Numbered from the stretch's first letter, positions 7,993 to 15,793 are shown. The stretch: 64,000 nucleotides of DNA from Candidatus Thiothrix putei (GCA_029972225.1 CP124756.1:1904001-1968000); one strand, 5' to 3'. The notes: generated by a model from the letters alone, not told the origin. Numbers and translations: made by a program.

Positions 7993-8903
7993 CTAATATC
8001 CTTGATCACAGTGACACCCACACCAACATCCTGAGCGTCATCTGTCAACCCTATATTAAGGCTAGTTTCAATATTAGTATCTGAACTAAACCGGTATGAC
8101 ATAGCTCCAACAAAATCAATAGGTTCAGAACTTGATCCATTCACTGTTTTCTGATTCACTTGACTTTCTTTCTGATAGCTACCAGACACTCTGCCAGAAA
8201 AAGCAACTGCGCTATTAACCGCTAAGCCTGTACCAAATCCATAGTTAAACGACTCACCTAGTTTTACATTATACCCGTATTGTTCATCATCAAAAGTGTG
8301 TGTATAACCAGCATTCACAAAGACAAAAGCTGGATCGATTGTTTTTGCCAAAGAAAAACCTAATGAAGTAGACAACAACCCAGAACTATTGGTTAAATCA
8401 TTCAGACTATCAGGATTACTGCCTTCACCGGTAGGGATAGAAACACCTAAAGCAGCAGTAACCGAGGGGGTGGTTGCAGACTCTGTTTTTATTTTATATT
8501 TTGCTCCTAAAGCAAGGTCACCTATCCCTGATTCAGTTTCTTTGCTTACATCAGTAACAGAAACCACTTGGTTTTCAAGATATTGAAAAGGGAGGGACGC
8601 ACTTACTTCCAAAGAATCAGCTAAACCATAACTAACGCCGACAGGAATTGAAGCTTGCCGAGTACGGGATTCCCTAAAATTTTGCTGACTTTCATCGGTT
8701 GCATAACCTATGCCGATAGATACCTGCAATTTTTTAGGCTTCAACAACACCTCAGAATCACGCAGAAATAAACGATTTATTTCCTCTTCGGAAGATGGGG
8801 ATTGCCCGATAATTTGCGAATCGGCTTTGGTCACCTCATCAGCGTAAACTACATTTGCAAGTAGAAGAGCACTTAAAAAAAAAGCTTTAATCGTTTGTAG
8901 CAT
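7989..8903 (-). CDS. Outer-membrane beta-barrel, MetA-pathway/FapF-like
   Basis: This 304-residue protein has a signal peptide (about 1-21, ending VYA), a short polar linker (residues 22-55) and then alternating amphipathic strands to a C-terminal DIR. Segments such as LQVSIGIGYATDE, SIPVGVSYGLADSLEVSASLPF and IGDLALGAKYKI follow the pattern of the phenol_MetA_deg barrel family and of the C-terminal barrel of FapF. It heads the operon with the C39-like lipoprotein. The long N-terminal coiled coil of FapF is absent or reduced here. Upstream context is lost: an insertion-sequence remnant starts about 108 bp upstream. Confidence 0.65.
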   Translation of the reverse strand: MLQTIKAFFLSALLLANVVYADEVTKADSQIIGQSPSSEEEINRLFLRDSEVLLKPKKLQVSIGIGYATDESQQNFRESRTRQASIPVGVSYGLADSLEVSASLPFQYLENQVVSVTDVSKETESGIGDLALGAKYKIKTESATTPSVTAALGVSIPTGEGSNPDSLNDLTNSSGLLSTSLGFSLAKTIDPAFVFVNAGYTHTFDDEQYGYNVKLGESFNYGFGTGLAVNSAVAFSGRVSGSYQKESQVNQKTVNGSSSEPIDFVGAMSYRFSSDTNIETSLNIGLTDDAQDVGVGVTVIKDIR

Positions 8904-9011
8904 GATGATACTAAACCCTTAAACTGTTATTGTGTTTTTAACAATTATTTTTCTCATCGTAACACTGCACCAAGCGCCTAAGCAAGAGCAATCACATTAA
9001 AACTTAGGGTA
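8904..9011. promoter_or_regulatory. AT-rich upstream region of the barrel-C39-subtilase operon
   Basis: About 108 bp lie between the operon start and the insertion-sequence remnants. The stretch is AT-rich and should hold the operon promoter, but I cannot fix -35 and -10 boxes with confidence. Confidence 0.3.
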
Positions 9012-9060
9012 AGTGATCGTGATGAGTTGTAGCGTTATCGCATTGAGTGCGCCCAATACG
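9012..9060 (-). mobile_element. Orphan 49-bp internal fragment of the IS630-type element
   Basis: These 49 bp match 10397-10445 (orfB of IS630 copy A) without a difference that I can see. No other part of the element is present. The piece is directly followed by the end of the IS4/IS50-like remnant at 9061, so it marks the former insertion target of that element. Confidence 0.85.
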
Positions 9061-9599
9061 CATCTCCTTATACACAAATCAGTCCTCCCCCAACTCACTA
9101 GCCATCTGAATGCCATAAATGCAGTCAAGCACCCTTGAGTAGCCAAGCCAGATACTTTTAGACCCCGGTTCGCCGTCGGATTTTCTGCCCAGAAAGCCGC
9201 CCAGTTCTGCCAGATTGCGGATCACTTGATTGAGGGTAGGTATGCCATCGGGTAGTGCTTTTTTGCCGAGTCGGAAGGAGACTTTCCATTCCAAGGGGTC
9301 AAACACCAGATCAGCAGGAAGTTCTGGACAGGTACGCCCCAACCGCATCAGAAACATAATCCGCCAGGCCACCATGATGTAGAGCGCGAGGGCTTTTTCG
9401 ATGCGCTCTTTGGTGTCCAGTTGCAGTTTTTCGACGCGACAACCGACTTTGAGGACATCAAAAAACATCTCGATCTCCCAACGTGCCCGATACCAGTCGA
9501 TGAGTTCACAGGCAGCATCGGCGGTCTCCACACAGCGGTTGGTGACTAAACGCCAAATGAAGGGCGATTTTCCGGCGGGTGGGTTGATTTCTTTGGCTT
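9061..9599 (-). mobile_element. IS4-family (IS50-like) element, 3' remnant
   Basis: The terminal sequence at 9061 (CATCTCCTTATACACAAATC) resembles the Tn5/IS50 outside end. Inside it lies the C-terminal part of an IS4-type transposase. The element is cut at 9599 by the left end of IS66 copy 2. Confidence 0.75.
9079..9599 (-). pseudogene. IS4/Tn5-type transposase, C-terminal remnant
   Basis: The open frame runs from the IS66 boundary to the stop at 9079. Reading starts with QAKEINPPAGKSPFIWRLVT, a typical IS4 segment, then YRARWEIEMFFDVLKVG, the Y-R-E signature with the last catalytic Glu and Lys. The first two Asp residues and the N-terminal half are missing. The proposed start at 9531 is only an internal Met. 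Confidence 0.8.
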
Positions 9600-10011
9600 G
9601 TAAACGGTCATTCTAGCCCGTCGTTGACATCCGCAAACAAATCCGAGCGCAATGGCTTATCCGCAAACCGTTGTTTCCAACATCTTGGCGTAAGGTCTTG
9701 CACCTGAGAAGCGGGATGCTCACTAACGCGCAACAGAACATCCATCAGATAGACATACGGGTTAATGTCATGCAGGCGGCAGGTGGTGATCAGGCTTTGG
9801 ATGATGCCCACGTGTTCCGCGCCGAGTTCTGTCCAGCAGAACAACCAGTTTTTCCTGCCCATGGGGATGGGCCGCAGGGCGCGTTCGATGTGGTTGGTAT
9901 CCATTGGTACGTCGGGATCTTCCAGAAACACGCGCAGTTCGTGTTCGCGGCGGATGACATAACCAAGGGCTTTGGTCAGCGGGTTGGAGGGGACTAAATC
10001 GGTACGTTGTA
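9600..10011 (-). mobile_element. IS66-type element copy 2, left segment
   Basis: The left end (GTAAACGGTCATTCTAGCCC) and the last roughly 130 codons of tnpC (stop at 9608) match copy 1 up to GTACGTTGTA. There an IS630-type element begins. The right segment of the same copy resumes at 12008. About 950 bp of tnpC, corresponding to 2927-3875 of copy 1, are gone. Confidence 0.9.
9608..10011 (-). pseudogene. tnpC: IS66 TnpC, C-terminal fragment (copy 2)
   Basis: It encodes the last part of TnpC including MDTNHIERALRP with the catalytic Glu. The frame matches the full TnpC (2523-4163) with few differences and is broken at 10011 by IS630 copy A. Confidence 0.9.
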
Positions 10012-10015
10012 TACC

Positions 10016-10525
10016 TTACAGCGTCAAGACCTGAACATTTTTAAAGGTTTGAAAATTTGTTGTCATCAACTGGGTCAGTTCTTTCTTGTGATCGGTATCC
10101 AGCTTGTCGAGACAGTTGGTGATGGCCGCCTTGAAAGCGGGAAACTTATCATAGTATTTCGAGTACAAGCATTTTTTCTTGACGAACTTCCACAACCGTT
10201 CAATCAGATTGAGGTTGGGTGAATAGGTCGGTAAAAATAATAGTTCAATATTGAGCCTTTTCGCACAGGCAAACACGGCTTCACAGCGTTGATACTTGGC
10301 ATTATCCAAGACCAAAGTGATCGGTATTTTGAGTGCTAACGCTGCAATTTTTTCCAATAATTCACACACGCTGTTAGCGTTGATATAGGAGTCGTTAGTG
10401 ATCGTGATGAGTTGTAGCGTTATCGCATTGAGTGCGCCCAATACGTTGTAGCGTTGTCGACCACAGGGGGCTTTGATGAATACGCGGGAAAATGACCACA
10501 AAAACCCCAGAAACGGTGCTAACAC
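10016..10525 (-). CDS. IS630 transposase OrfB (catalytic part), copy A
   Basis: This 169-residue C-terminal DDE part includes LVLDNAKYQRCEAVF (second Asp) and YSPNLNLIERLWKFVKKKC (catalytic Glu). The first catalytic Asp is reached only by a -1 frameshift from orfA at the run of seven T's (10544-10550 as A's on the plus strand), giving FVDAAHFVLAPF. It is identical to 11494-12003. The upstream half of this copy is truncated, so it is non-functional alone. Confidence 0.85.
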   Translation of the reverse strand: MLAPFLGFLWSFSRVFIKAPCGRQRYNVLGALNAITLQLITITNDSYINANSVCELLEKIAALALKIPITLVLDNAKYQRCEAVFACAKRLNIELLFLPTYSPNLNLIERLWKFVKKKCLYSKYYDKFPAFKAAITNCLDKLDTDHKKELTQLMTTNFQTFKNVQVLTL

Positions 10526-10871
10526 GAAGTGGGCGGCATCGACAAAAAAAGGGCGCGTTTGCCCTCCTTAGCCTCCTGAATGCGCGGTTTTAGTTCATTT
10601 TCCAGGAACTTTTCTTGTGCTTCCACATCAGCTTTGGCGGGTATCATCCCCACTTTATGGATGTCCATCCCTATTTTCTTCATAAAGACACGTACCCTGT
10701 CCTCACTGCGTTTGATGCCTGTCAGCTCCTCAATCTTAGCGGCTGCCGCCTTGCTGGTTGCGGGGGGATATTCACGAAAATAGGCTTCAATCTTGTCTTT
10801 ATATGCCATCAAATCACTCTGTGGTTTATTGAATCGTATTTCTTTAAGAGCTTCTAAACCGTTAGGTTGTA
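10519..10871 (-). pseudogene. IS630 transposase OrfA, truncated copy A
   Basis: The frame matches residues 64-181 of the complete OrfA at 10955-11500 but lacks the N-terminal helix-turn-helix region. The first few codons of the open frame (up to 10887) come from the end of copy B. Confidence 0.85.
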
Positions 10872-10954
10872 TACCAGTCCGTGCCATAAAATAGTTTTTT
10901 TGATCAAGGAAATATGGTTAGATGACTGGTAACAAAAGCAGCCATGAGTAATGT

Positions 10955-11500
10955 ATGACATTAAAAATCACTTTCACTGAGGATGAGATAGCGGAGCTGT
11001 TCTACTGGAAGGAGCGCCATTCTCATCCCAGAGTCCGTAAGAAAATGTCCGTGCTGTACCTGAAATCCCAACAGTTGACGCATAAGGAAATCAAACGATT
11101 GGAAAGGATTACAGAAGCCACGCTGCTTGCCTACCTAAACGCCTACCTACAACCTAACGGTTTAGAAGCTCTTAAAGAAATACGATTCAATAAACCACAG
11201 AGTGATTTGATGGCATATAAAGACAAGATTGAAGCCTATTTTCGTGAATATCCCCCCGCAACCAGCAAGGCGGCAGCCGCTAAGATTGAGGAGCTGACAG
11301 GCATCAAACGCAGTGAGGACAGGGTACGTGTCTTTATGAAGAAAATAGGGATGGACATCCATAAAGTGGGGATGATACCCGCCAAAGCTGATGTGGAAGC
11401 ACAAGAAAAGTTCCTGGAAAATGAACTAAAACCGCGCATTCAGGAGGCTAAGGAGGGCAAACGCGCCCTTTTTTTGTCGATGCCGCCCACTTCGTGTTAG
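10955..11500 (+). CDS. IS630 transposase OrfA (DNA-binding part), copy B
   Basis: This 181-residue N-terminal portion of an IS630-family transposase has helix-turn-helix DNA-binding segments (about residues 35-70 and 95-140, e.g. THKEIKRLERITEATLLAYL and TSKAAAAKIEELTG). The last 9 or so residues after RALF are out of frame with the catalytic part; a -1 slip on T7 (11469-11475) joins it to OrfB. OrfA alone may act as a DNA-binding regulator. Start: ATG 10955. Confidence 0.9.
   Translation: MTLKITFTEDEIAELFYWKERHSHPRVRKKMSVLYLKSQQLTHKEIKRLERITEATLLAYLNAYLQPNGLEALKEIRFNKPQSDLMAYKDKIEAYFREYPPATSKAAAAKIEELTGIKRSEDRVRVFMKKIGMDIHKVGMIPAKADVEAQEKFLENELKPRIQEAKEGKRALFLSMPPTSC
11469..11475 (+). other. 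T7 slippery run for -1 frameshift in IS630 copy B
   Basis: Reading CTT TTT TTG in the OrfA frame, a -1 slip gives TTT GTC GAT, the conserved FVD with the first catalytic Asp. The same run occurs at the same place in the other two copies (10544-10550 and the equivalent of copy C), so it is conserved rather than a random lesion. Confidence 0.75.
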
Positions 11501-12003
11501 CACCGTTTCTGGGGTTTTTGTGGTCATTTTCCCGCGTATTCATCAAAGCCCCCTGTGGTCGACAACGCTACAACGTATTGGGCGCACTCAATGCGATAAC
11601 GCTACAACTCATCACGATCACTAACGACTCCTATATCAACGCTAACAGCGTGTGTGAATTATTGGAAAAAATTGCAGCGTTAGCACTCAAAATACCGATC
11701 ACTTTGGTCTTGGATAATGCCAAGTATCAACGCTGTGAAGCCGTGTTTGCCTGTGCGAAAAGGCTCAATATTGAACTATTATTTTTACCGACCTATTCAC
11801 CCAACCTCAATCTGATTGAACGGTTGTGGAAGTTCGTCAAGAAAAAATGCTTGTACTCGAAATACTATGATAAGTTTCCCGCTTTCAAGGCGGCCATCAC
11901 CAACTGTCTCGACAAGCTGGATACCGATCACAAGAAAGAACTGACCCAGTTGATGACAACAAATTTTCAAACCTTTAAAAATGTTCAGGTCTTGACGCTG
12001 TAA
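11494..12003 (+). CDS. IS630 transposase OrfB (catalytic part), copy B
   Basis: This C-terminal DDE portion has LVLDNAKYQ (second Asp) and NLIERLWKF (Glu). With the -1 frameshift the fusion reads FVDAAHFVLAPF, giving the first Asp. Together the fused protein would be about 345 residues, normal for IS630. This is the only copy in the window with both halves intact. Confidence 0.9.
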   Translation: MLAPFLGFLWSFSRVFIKAPCGRQRYNVLGALNAITLQLITITNDSYINANSVCELLEKIAALALKIPITLVLDNAKYQRCEAVFACAKRLNIELLFLPTYSPNLNLIERLWKFVKKKCLYSKYYDKFPAFKAAITNCLDKLDTDHKKELTQLMTTNFQTFKNVQVLTL

Positions 12004-12009
12004 GGTATA

Positions 12010-12315
12010 GGTGACGGTAATGCTTTCACCTTCAGGCGCGGCAACTGGGGCGGCGGCGGGGGCAAACAACGGCAACTGCGCCACCGGTATCTCAACCGGA
12101 CGCTTTTCCGATTTGCTGCCAAAGACCTGTTGCCTGAACCACACCAGTTGGCGTTTTAATTCAGAGACCGCCTGTTGCAGGACGGCATTGTCTGCACGTA
12201 ACCCCGCATTGTCTGCACGTAACCCCGCATTTTCCTCACGCAACGCCAGCATTTCCGCCCCAATCGGCGGCATGGGAACGCTGGTGTCAGACGGGGTGGA
12301 TGGCTTTAAAATCAT
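12010..12315 (-). pseudogene. tnpC: IS66 TnpC, N-terminal fragment (copy 2)
   Basis: It encodes about the first 101 residues of TnpC, then runs into IS630 DNA (the frame stays open to 11797 with meaningless sequence). It has a 21-bp in-frame tandem duplication that gives NAGLRADNAGLRADN in the coiled coil, absent from copy 1. Confidence 0.88.
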
Positions 12316-12686
12316 GGGCTTATTGTACCAGAATGTGGCTGCACAGGATACTGGTAACGCTTGAATTGTCTGGATTTTTGCACCTCAATGCCTGCTAAAA
12401 TCAACTGCAAATCCGTCCGCGTCAGTTCGCGCTGCCCGCTGGTTGTCGGCTGCACCCGGTATTGCCCCTGCTCCAGGCGTTGGCTCCATAAGCAATAGCC
12501 GCCGGATTCAAAATAAAGGATCTTCATCTGGGTTTTACGCAGGTTCACAAACACGAAATAATGCCCACTCAGGGGCTTTTGCCCTAACTGGTTTTTCACC
12601 AAAGCGGTCAGCCCCGTAAAGCTTTTGCGCATGTCGGTGGCTTGGGTGCAGAGCCAGATGCGGGCGGTGGCTGCGGGGGTAAACAT
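12312..12686 (-). CDS. tnpB: IS66 accessory protein TnpB (copy 2)
   Basis: This is a 124-residue TnpB with a few substitutions relative to copies 0 and 1, for example at residues 3 and 37. The gene is intact although the neighbouring tnpC is broken. Confidence 0.9.
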   Translation of the reverse strand: MFTPAATARIWLCTQATDMRKSFTGLTALVKNQLGQKPLSGHYFVFVNLRKTQMKILYFESGGYCLWSQRLEQGQYRVQPTTSGQRELTRTDLQLILAGIEVQKSRQFKRYQYPVQPHSGTISP

Positions 12687-12976
12687 CAGCGTTGGCTCAG
12701 GCGTAGTTCAACACCATTCCCCAAACTCAGCACAATGTGCCAGCCTTGCCCCAGCGCGGCATGACCCGCCGATAATGCTCCCAAGTCGATGAAGGTATTG
12801 GCGGGAACGGCTGGTTCCTCCACGCCATCTGCGGAGCGTAGACGCTGCCGCCATTGGCAAAAACTGGCGTAACCGATACTGTGCTGTTCACAAAATGCCG
12901 GGGCGGATAAGCCGCTGGCTTGCCATTGGCTAATGAGGGTTTGCCATTCGCTGGCGCGGCGGTGAGGGCGTTTCAT
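12686..12976 (-). CDS. tnpA: IS66 accessory protein TnpA (copy 2)
   Basis: This intact 96-residue Orf1 protein is identical to the other two copies. It is the first gene of the broken IS66 copy 2. Confidence 0.9.
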   Translation of the reverse strand: MKRPHRRASEWQTLISQWQASGLSAPAFCEQHSIGYASFCQWRQRLRSADGVEEPAVPANTFIDLGALSAGHAALGQGWHIVLSLGNGVELRLSQR

Positions 12977-13061
12977 TGAGGTTTCCTTCGGTTGTTCAGG
13001 TTGGAAACCAGTTTAGGGCGTGGAAATCGCGAGGGCTAGACGTGCTGAAATGGTCGCTTAC

Positions 13062-14068
13062 GGCGGAAATGCTGGCGTTGCGTGAGGAAAATGCGGGGTT
13101 ACGTGCAGACAATGCCGTCCTGCAACAGGCGGTCTCTGAATTAAAACGCCAACTGGTGTGGTTCAGGCAACAGGTCTTTGGCAGCAAATCGGAAAAGCGT
13201 CCGGTTGAGATACCGGTGGCGCAGTTGCCGTTGTTTGCCCCCGCCGCCACCCCGGTTGCCGCACCCGAGGGTGAAAGCATTACCGTCACCTACCAACGCG
13301 GCAAAGCCCCCAAGCTGCGCCCCGATGACTGCGTGAATGACAGCGGGTTACGCTTTACCGCCGATGTCCCGGTCAAGGTGATTCACCTCACCCCGCCGGA
13401 ACTTCAGGGGGAAGAGGCCGACCAGTATGAGGTGATCGGCACCCAGGTGACCCATCGGGTGGCGCAACGCCCTGCCAGCTACCTGATCCTGCAATACGAG
13501 CGCCCCGTGATCAAACGCAAGGGCAGTGCTTCGGCTTCGCTCAGCAACCCACCGCTTCCCAGCCCTGCACCCGCCAACGTGCTGGAACGTAGTGTCACCG
13601 ATGTCAGCTTTTTGGTGGGGATGTTGGTGGACAAGTTCCAGTACCACCTGCCGTTGTACCGCCAGCACCAACGCCTGACCCAGGCGGGGATCACCCTCAG
13701 CCGCACGACGCTGACCAATGCGGTGAAACGTGCCATCGACCTGCTCAAACCCATTGCCGAAGCGCAACTCGCCAGTGTACTGCAAAGCAAGCTGCTGACG
13801 ATGGACGAAACCCCCATCAAAGCCAGCCCCGCAGGCAACGGCAAGATGAAGCAAGGCTACTTCTGGCCGCTGTACGGGGATCAGGACGAAATCGTCTTCA
13901 CCTTCTCCGCCAGCCGTGGGCGGCAACACATTGAAAAGACTCTTCGCCAACAGTTCAGCGGCACACTGCTCAGCGACGGTTACCGTGCTTATGCCAGTTA
14001 CGTCAACGCCAATGACAAGATTACCCATGCCCAATGCTGGGTACACAGCCGTCGCACCTTCATTGGGG
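13062..14068 (+). pseudogene. tnpC: IS66 TnpC fragment, copy 3, opposite orientation
   Basis: This plus-strand sequence encodes TnpC from AEMLALREEN (residue 19 or so) to HSRRTFI, where an ISKra4-type element begins. It contains the first two catalytic Asp (LTMDETPIK and LSDGYRAY) but lacks the region with the Glu. Its start is replaced by the end of IS66 copy 2, producing a fused open frame from 12976 whose first 29 residues come from the IS66 terminus. It is not a functional transposase. Confidence 0.88.
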
Positions 14069-14091
14069 TGTGAACAAAAGTGCGGTAAACC

Positions 14092-15009
14092 TCATGCCGC
14101 CTCAGCGGTGTTTCGCCAATAATGCTTCCATTGCTGGTTTCCCCGCATGACCCTCAACGCCAACATATCCGCCGCATTATCACTTTTCCACCATGCCCCC
14201 GATTTTTTTAAGCGTTGCTGGATGATGTAACGGTGTGCACTTTCTATTTCGCCCGACCCCACGGGCAATCCGAGGGATTTTGCTGTCGGGTAATCCAGTT
14301 GCTCAATGCGGTTGCTCAGGTAACGGTGACAAGCTCGTACTGGGGCGTTACTGTCTTCTACCGTTTCTGCTTCGAGGAAAGGTTTCAGTGTGTCGATGAC
14401 CGCTTGAGCTTGACCATCCTGTAGGGCTTTTTTCTGTTTGGCAAACCATTTATCCTTGTCCTTGAGGCATGAACAGCTTGCGGATGCTGCTGATAGGTAT
14501 TCACAAACATGATAAAAATCAATCAGGTAATGTCCTTGTGTGCCAAATTGTTCATCCACTTGACGGTTGATCCAGCTTGCCCCATCACCCACCGCATGGA
14601 GGAACGTGCTTTTTCCAAATCCAGCACGGCAGGCGGTGTCGAATAAGATTTTTCCAGCATCTTCTACCGTGCCACCGAATATTGCGCCAAACGTTGGCGT
14701 AGCACTGCCTTTGGCGTGGGCAAGACACAGGCGGGCTTCTTTCCAGCTTTCCTTTTTGCCTTTGCGCTTGTCGGGGGCTGTTTCGTCAATCTCGACGATG
14801 GGGATCATGCTGCCGTCCATTTCGGCAATGACATAGGCTTTTCCCAACGTGCTTGGATAGTCTTTTATCAACACTTGGGATTCATGGATGCGTTTGGCGT
14901 GACCTTCGGTGATGTGTCGGATGCTGCTGGATGCCAGCCGTATCCCGTAATGTTCTTCTAATTTATCAGGCACTTGAGCAAATGAACAGTCCGCCCCAAA
15001 GTCCGTCAC
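14092..15009 (-). CDS. ISKra4-family transposase, main catalytic frame
   Basis: This 305-residue frame has the ISKra4/UPF0236-like features: VIAEMDGSMIPIVE (catalytic Asp), FLHAVGDGASWINRQ (second Asp), YLIDFYHVCEYL, and LPVGSGEIESAHRYIIQQRLK with the Glu. The reading frame stays open upstream of the nominal GTG at 15009, through RIPGKRVRPFSQSAEVVCRGC with a CxxC, to about 15125, where it meets the first frame. So the true product is probably a fusion made by -1 frameshifting. Confidence 0.85.
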   Translation of the reverse strand: MTDFGADCSFAQVPDKLEEHYGIRLASSSIRHITEGHAKRIHESQVLIKDYPSTLGKAYVIAEMDGSMIPIVEIDETAPDKRKGKKESWKEARLCLAHAKGSATPTFGAIFGGTVEDAGKILFDTACRAGFGKSTFLHAVGDGASWINRQVDEQFGTQGHYLIDFYHVCEYLSAASASCSCLKDKDKWFAKQKKALQDGQAQAVIDTLKPFLEAETVEDSNAPVRACHRYLSNRIEQLDYPTAKSLGLPVGSGEIESAHRYIIQQRLKKSGAWWKSDNAADMLALRVMRGNQQWKHYWRNTAEAA

Positions 15010-15107
15010 CGCCCGTTGCAGCGGGAGCGAACAGCCTCGGCAAACAACCTCGGCACTCTGGCTAAAGGGGCGGACACGCTTGCCGGGAATCCGGTAGACC
15101 GGTTCGC

Positions 15108-15485
15108 TTATGTGGATTTTTCCGTAGGTCGTGTGCCAATGACAGTTTTTTTTCCACTCTTTACATACTTCCCAATGCCTTCTTCACAGGCTGGGGCTGT
15201 GCATTTTTCTACACGTTTGTTTGCCCATGCAGTGATCGCATCATTTCCCATTTGGCGCAGTTCTTCTATCACCCGCTGTTCGGCGTCTGCTGCTTTGATA
15301 ATGTCATCACCGGCATTTTCAACCACCTCGATTAGCCCTTCCATCCGAGCTTTTAATGCTGGGTTGCGGTTCAAGGCTTCTAAAAGTTTTTGGTCGCGGG
15401 AGCTAACTGTCAACATGGGAAAGTCCTTTTTCTCTGGTTTTAGGGGATGCCATCTTAGTCTACAGGACACCGCACTTTTGTTCAC
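15108..15485 (-). CDS. ISKra4-type transposase, N-terminal frame
   Basis: The 125-codon frame encodes the helical N-terminal part with the Cys motif [19 protein letters not shown]. Start is likely the internal ATG at 15414 ([10 protein letters not shown]), since the first 24 residues overlap the terminal repeat. It ends soon after an A5 run (T's at 15117-15121 on the plus strand). A -1 slip there joins it to the catalytic frame. Confidence 0.75.
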   Translation of the reverse strand: MNKSAVSCRLRWHPLKPEKKDFPMLTVSSRDQKLLEALNRNPALKARMEGLIEVVENAGDDIIKAADAEQRVIEELRQMGNDAITAWANKRVEKCTAPACEEGIGKYVKSGKKTVIGTRPTEKST

Positions 15486-15490
15486 ACCCC

Positions 15491-15793
15491 AAGGAAGATG
15501 GCAAGTTCAAAGTGCCAACCTTGCGCAATGTGGCGGTGACAGCGCCGTATATGCACAACGGGGTGTTTGCCGATTTGCGCACCGTTGTTTTATTTTACGA
15601 CAAATTTAATAATGCGCAACGCACGCTCAACCCAGAAACTGCTAAACTGTGGGTCGCCCCAGAGGTTGATAAAAATCTGGCTTTGGAAACCGAAGAGTTT
15701 CAAGCATCTGCCTTGAAAGATTCGGAAGTTGATGCGTTAGTCGCCTTTATGAAAACGCTGGCTGATCAGCGTTATGAGCATTTACTCAAATAA
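15491..15793 (+). pseudogene. Di-haem cytochrome c peroxidase-like gene, C-terminal remnant
   Basis: The frame from the ISKra4 boundary reads [24 protein letters not shown], the hallmark of the C-terminal haem domain of bacterial di-haem peroxidases/MauG-like proteins (the Met of YMHNG is the usual haem ligand region). About 100 residues remain, ending with a TAA at 15791-15793. The N-terminal domains and both CxxCH motifs are lost. The gene cannot make a functional enzyme. It sits 28 bp upstream of a rhodanese gene, possibly a former operon. Confidence 0.85.

Larger units (their letters stand above)
10012..10871 (-). mobile_element. IS630-type element, copy A (5' end deleted)
   Basis: The outer end (TACCTTACAGCG) abuts IS66 at a TA dinucleotide, as expected for IS630/Tc1 elements. 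The other end is missing: the sequence stops inside orfA at a TA (10870-10871), where copy B begins in the opposite orientation. About 63 N-terminal codons and the terminal repeat of this copy are lost. Confidence 0.9.
10872..12007 (+). mobile_element. Complete IS630-type element, copy B
   Basis: This 1136-bp element begins TACCAGTCCGTGCC and ends GCTGTAAGGTA. TA dinucleotides flank it (10870-10871 and 12008-12009). It encodes OrfA and OrfB that overlap at a T7 run. The left flank is the interior of IS630 copy A and the right flank is IS66 tnpC, so the flanks were not originally contiguous. Confidence 0.92.
12010..13061 (-). mobile_element. IS66-type element copy 2, right segment
   Basis: It resumes IS66 sequence after the IS630 pair with the start of tnpC, then tnpB and tnpA, and ends at 13061 with the normal IS66 terminal repeat. 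The 8 bases outside (13062-13069, GGCGGAAA) do not match those at the left end (9592-9599, TTTGGCTT), so this composite arose by recombination or deletion. Confidence 0.88.
14065..15490 (-). mobile_element. ISKra4-type insertion sequence
   Basis: This 1426-bp element has perfect 22-bp terminal inverted repeats at 14065-14086 and 15469-15490 (outermost bases GGGGTGTGAACAAAAGTG). Two overlapping minus-strand reading frames encode the transposase. Its left neighbour is IS66 tnpC and its right neighbour a peroxidase gene remnant, with no visible target duplication, so an adjacent deletion is likely. Confidence 0.9.

Noticed and set aside
10012..12007. Composite transposon made by the two IS630 copies
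   Set aside because: There is no cargo between them; B directly abuts A. It is a nested deletion structure.
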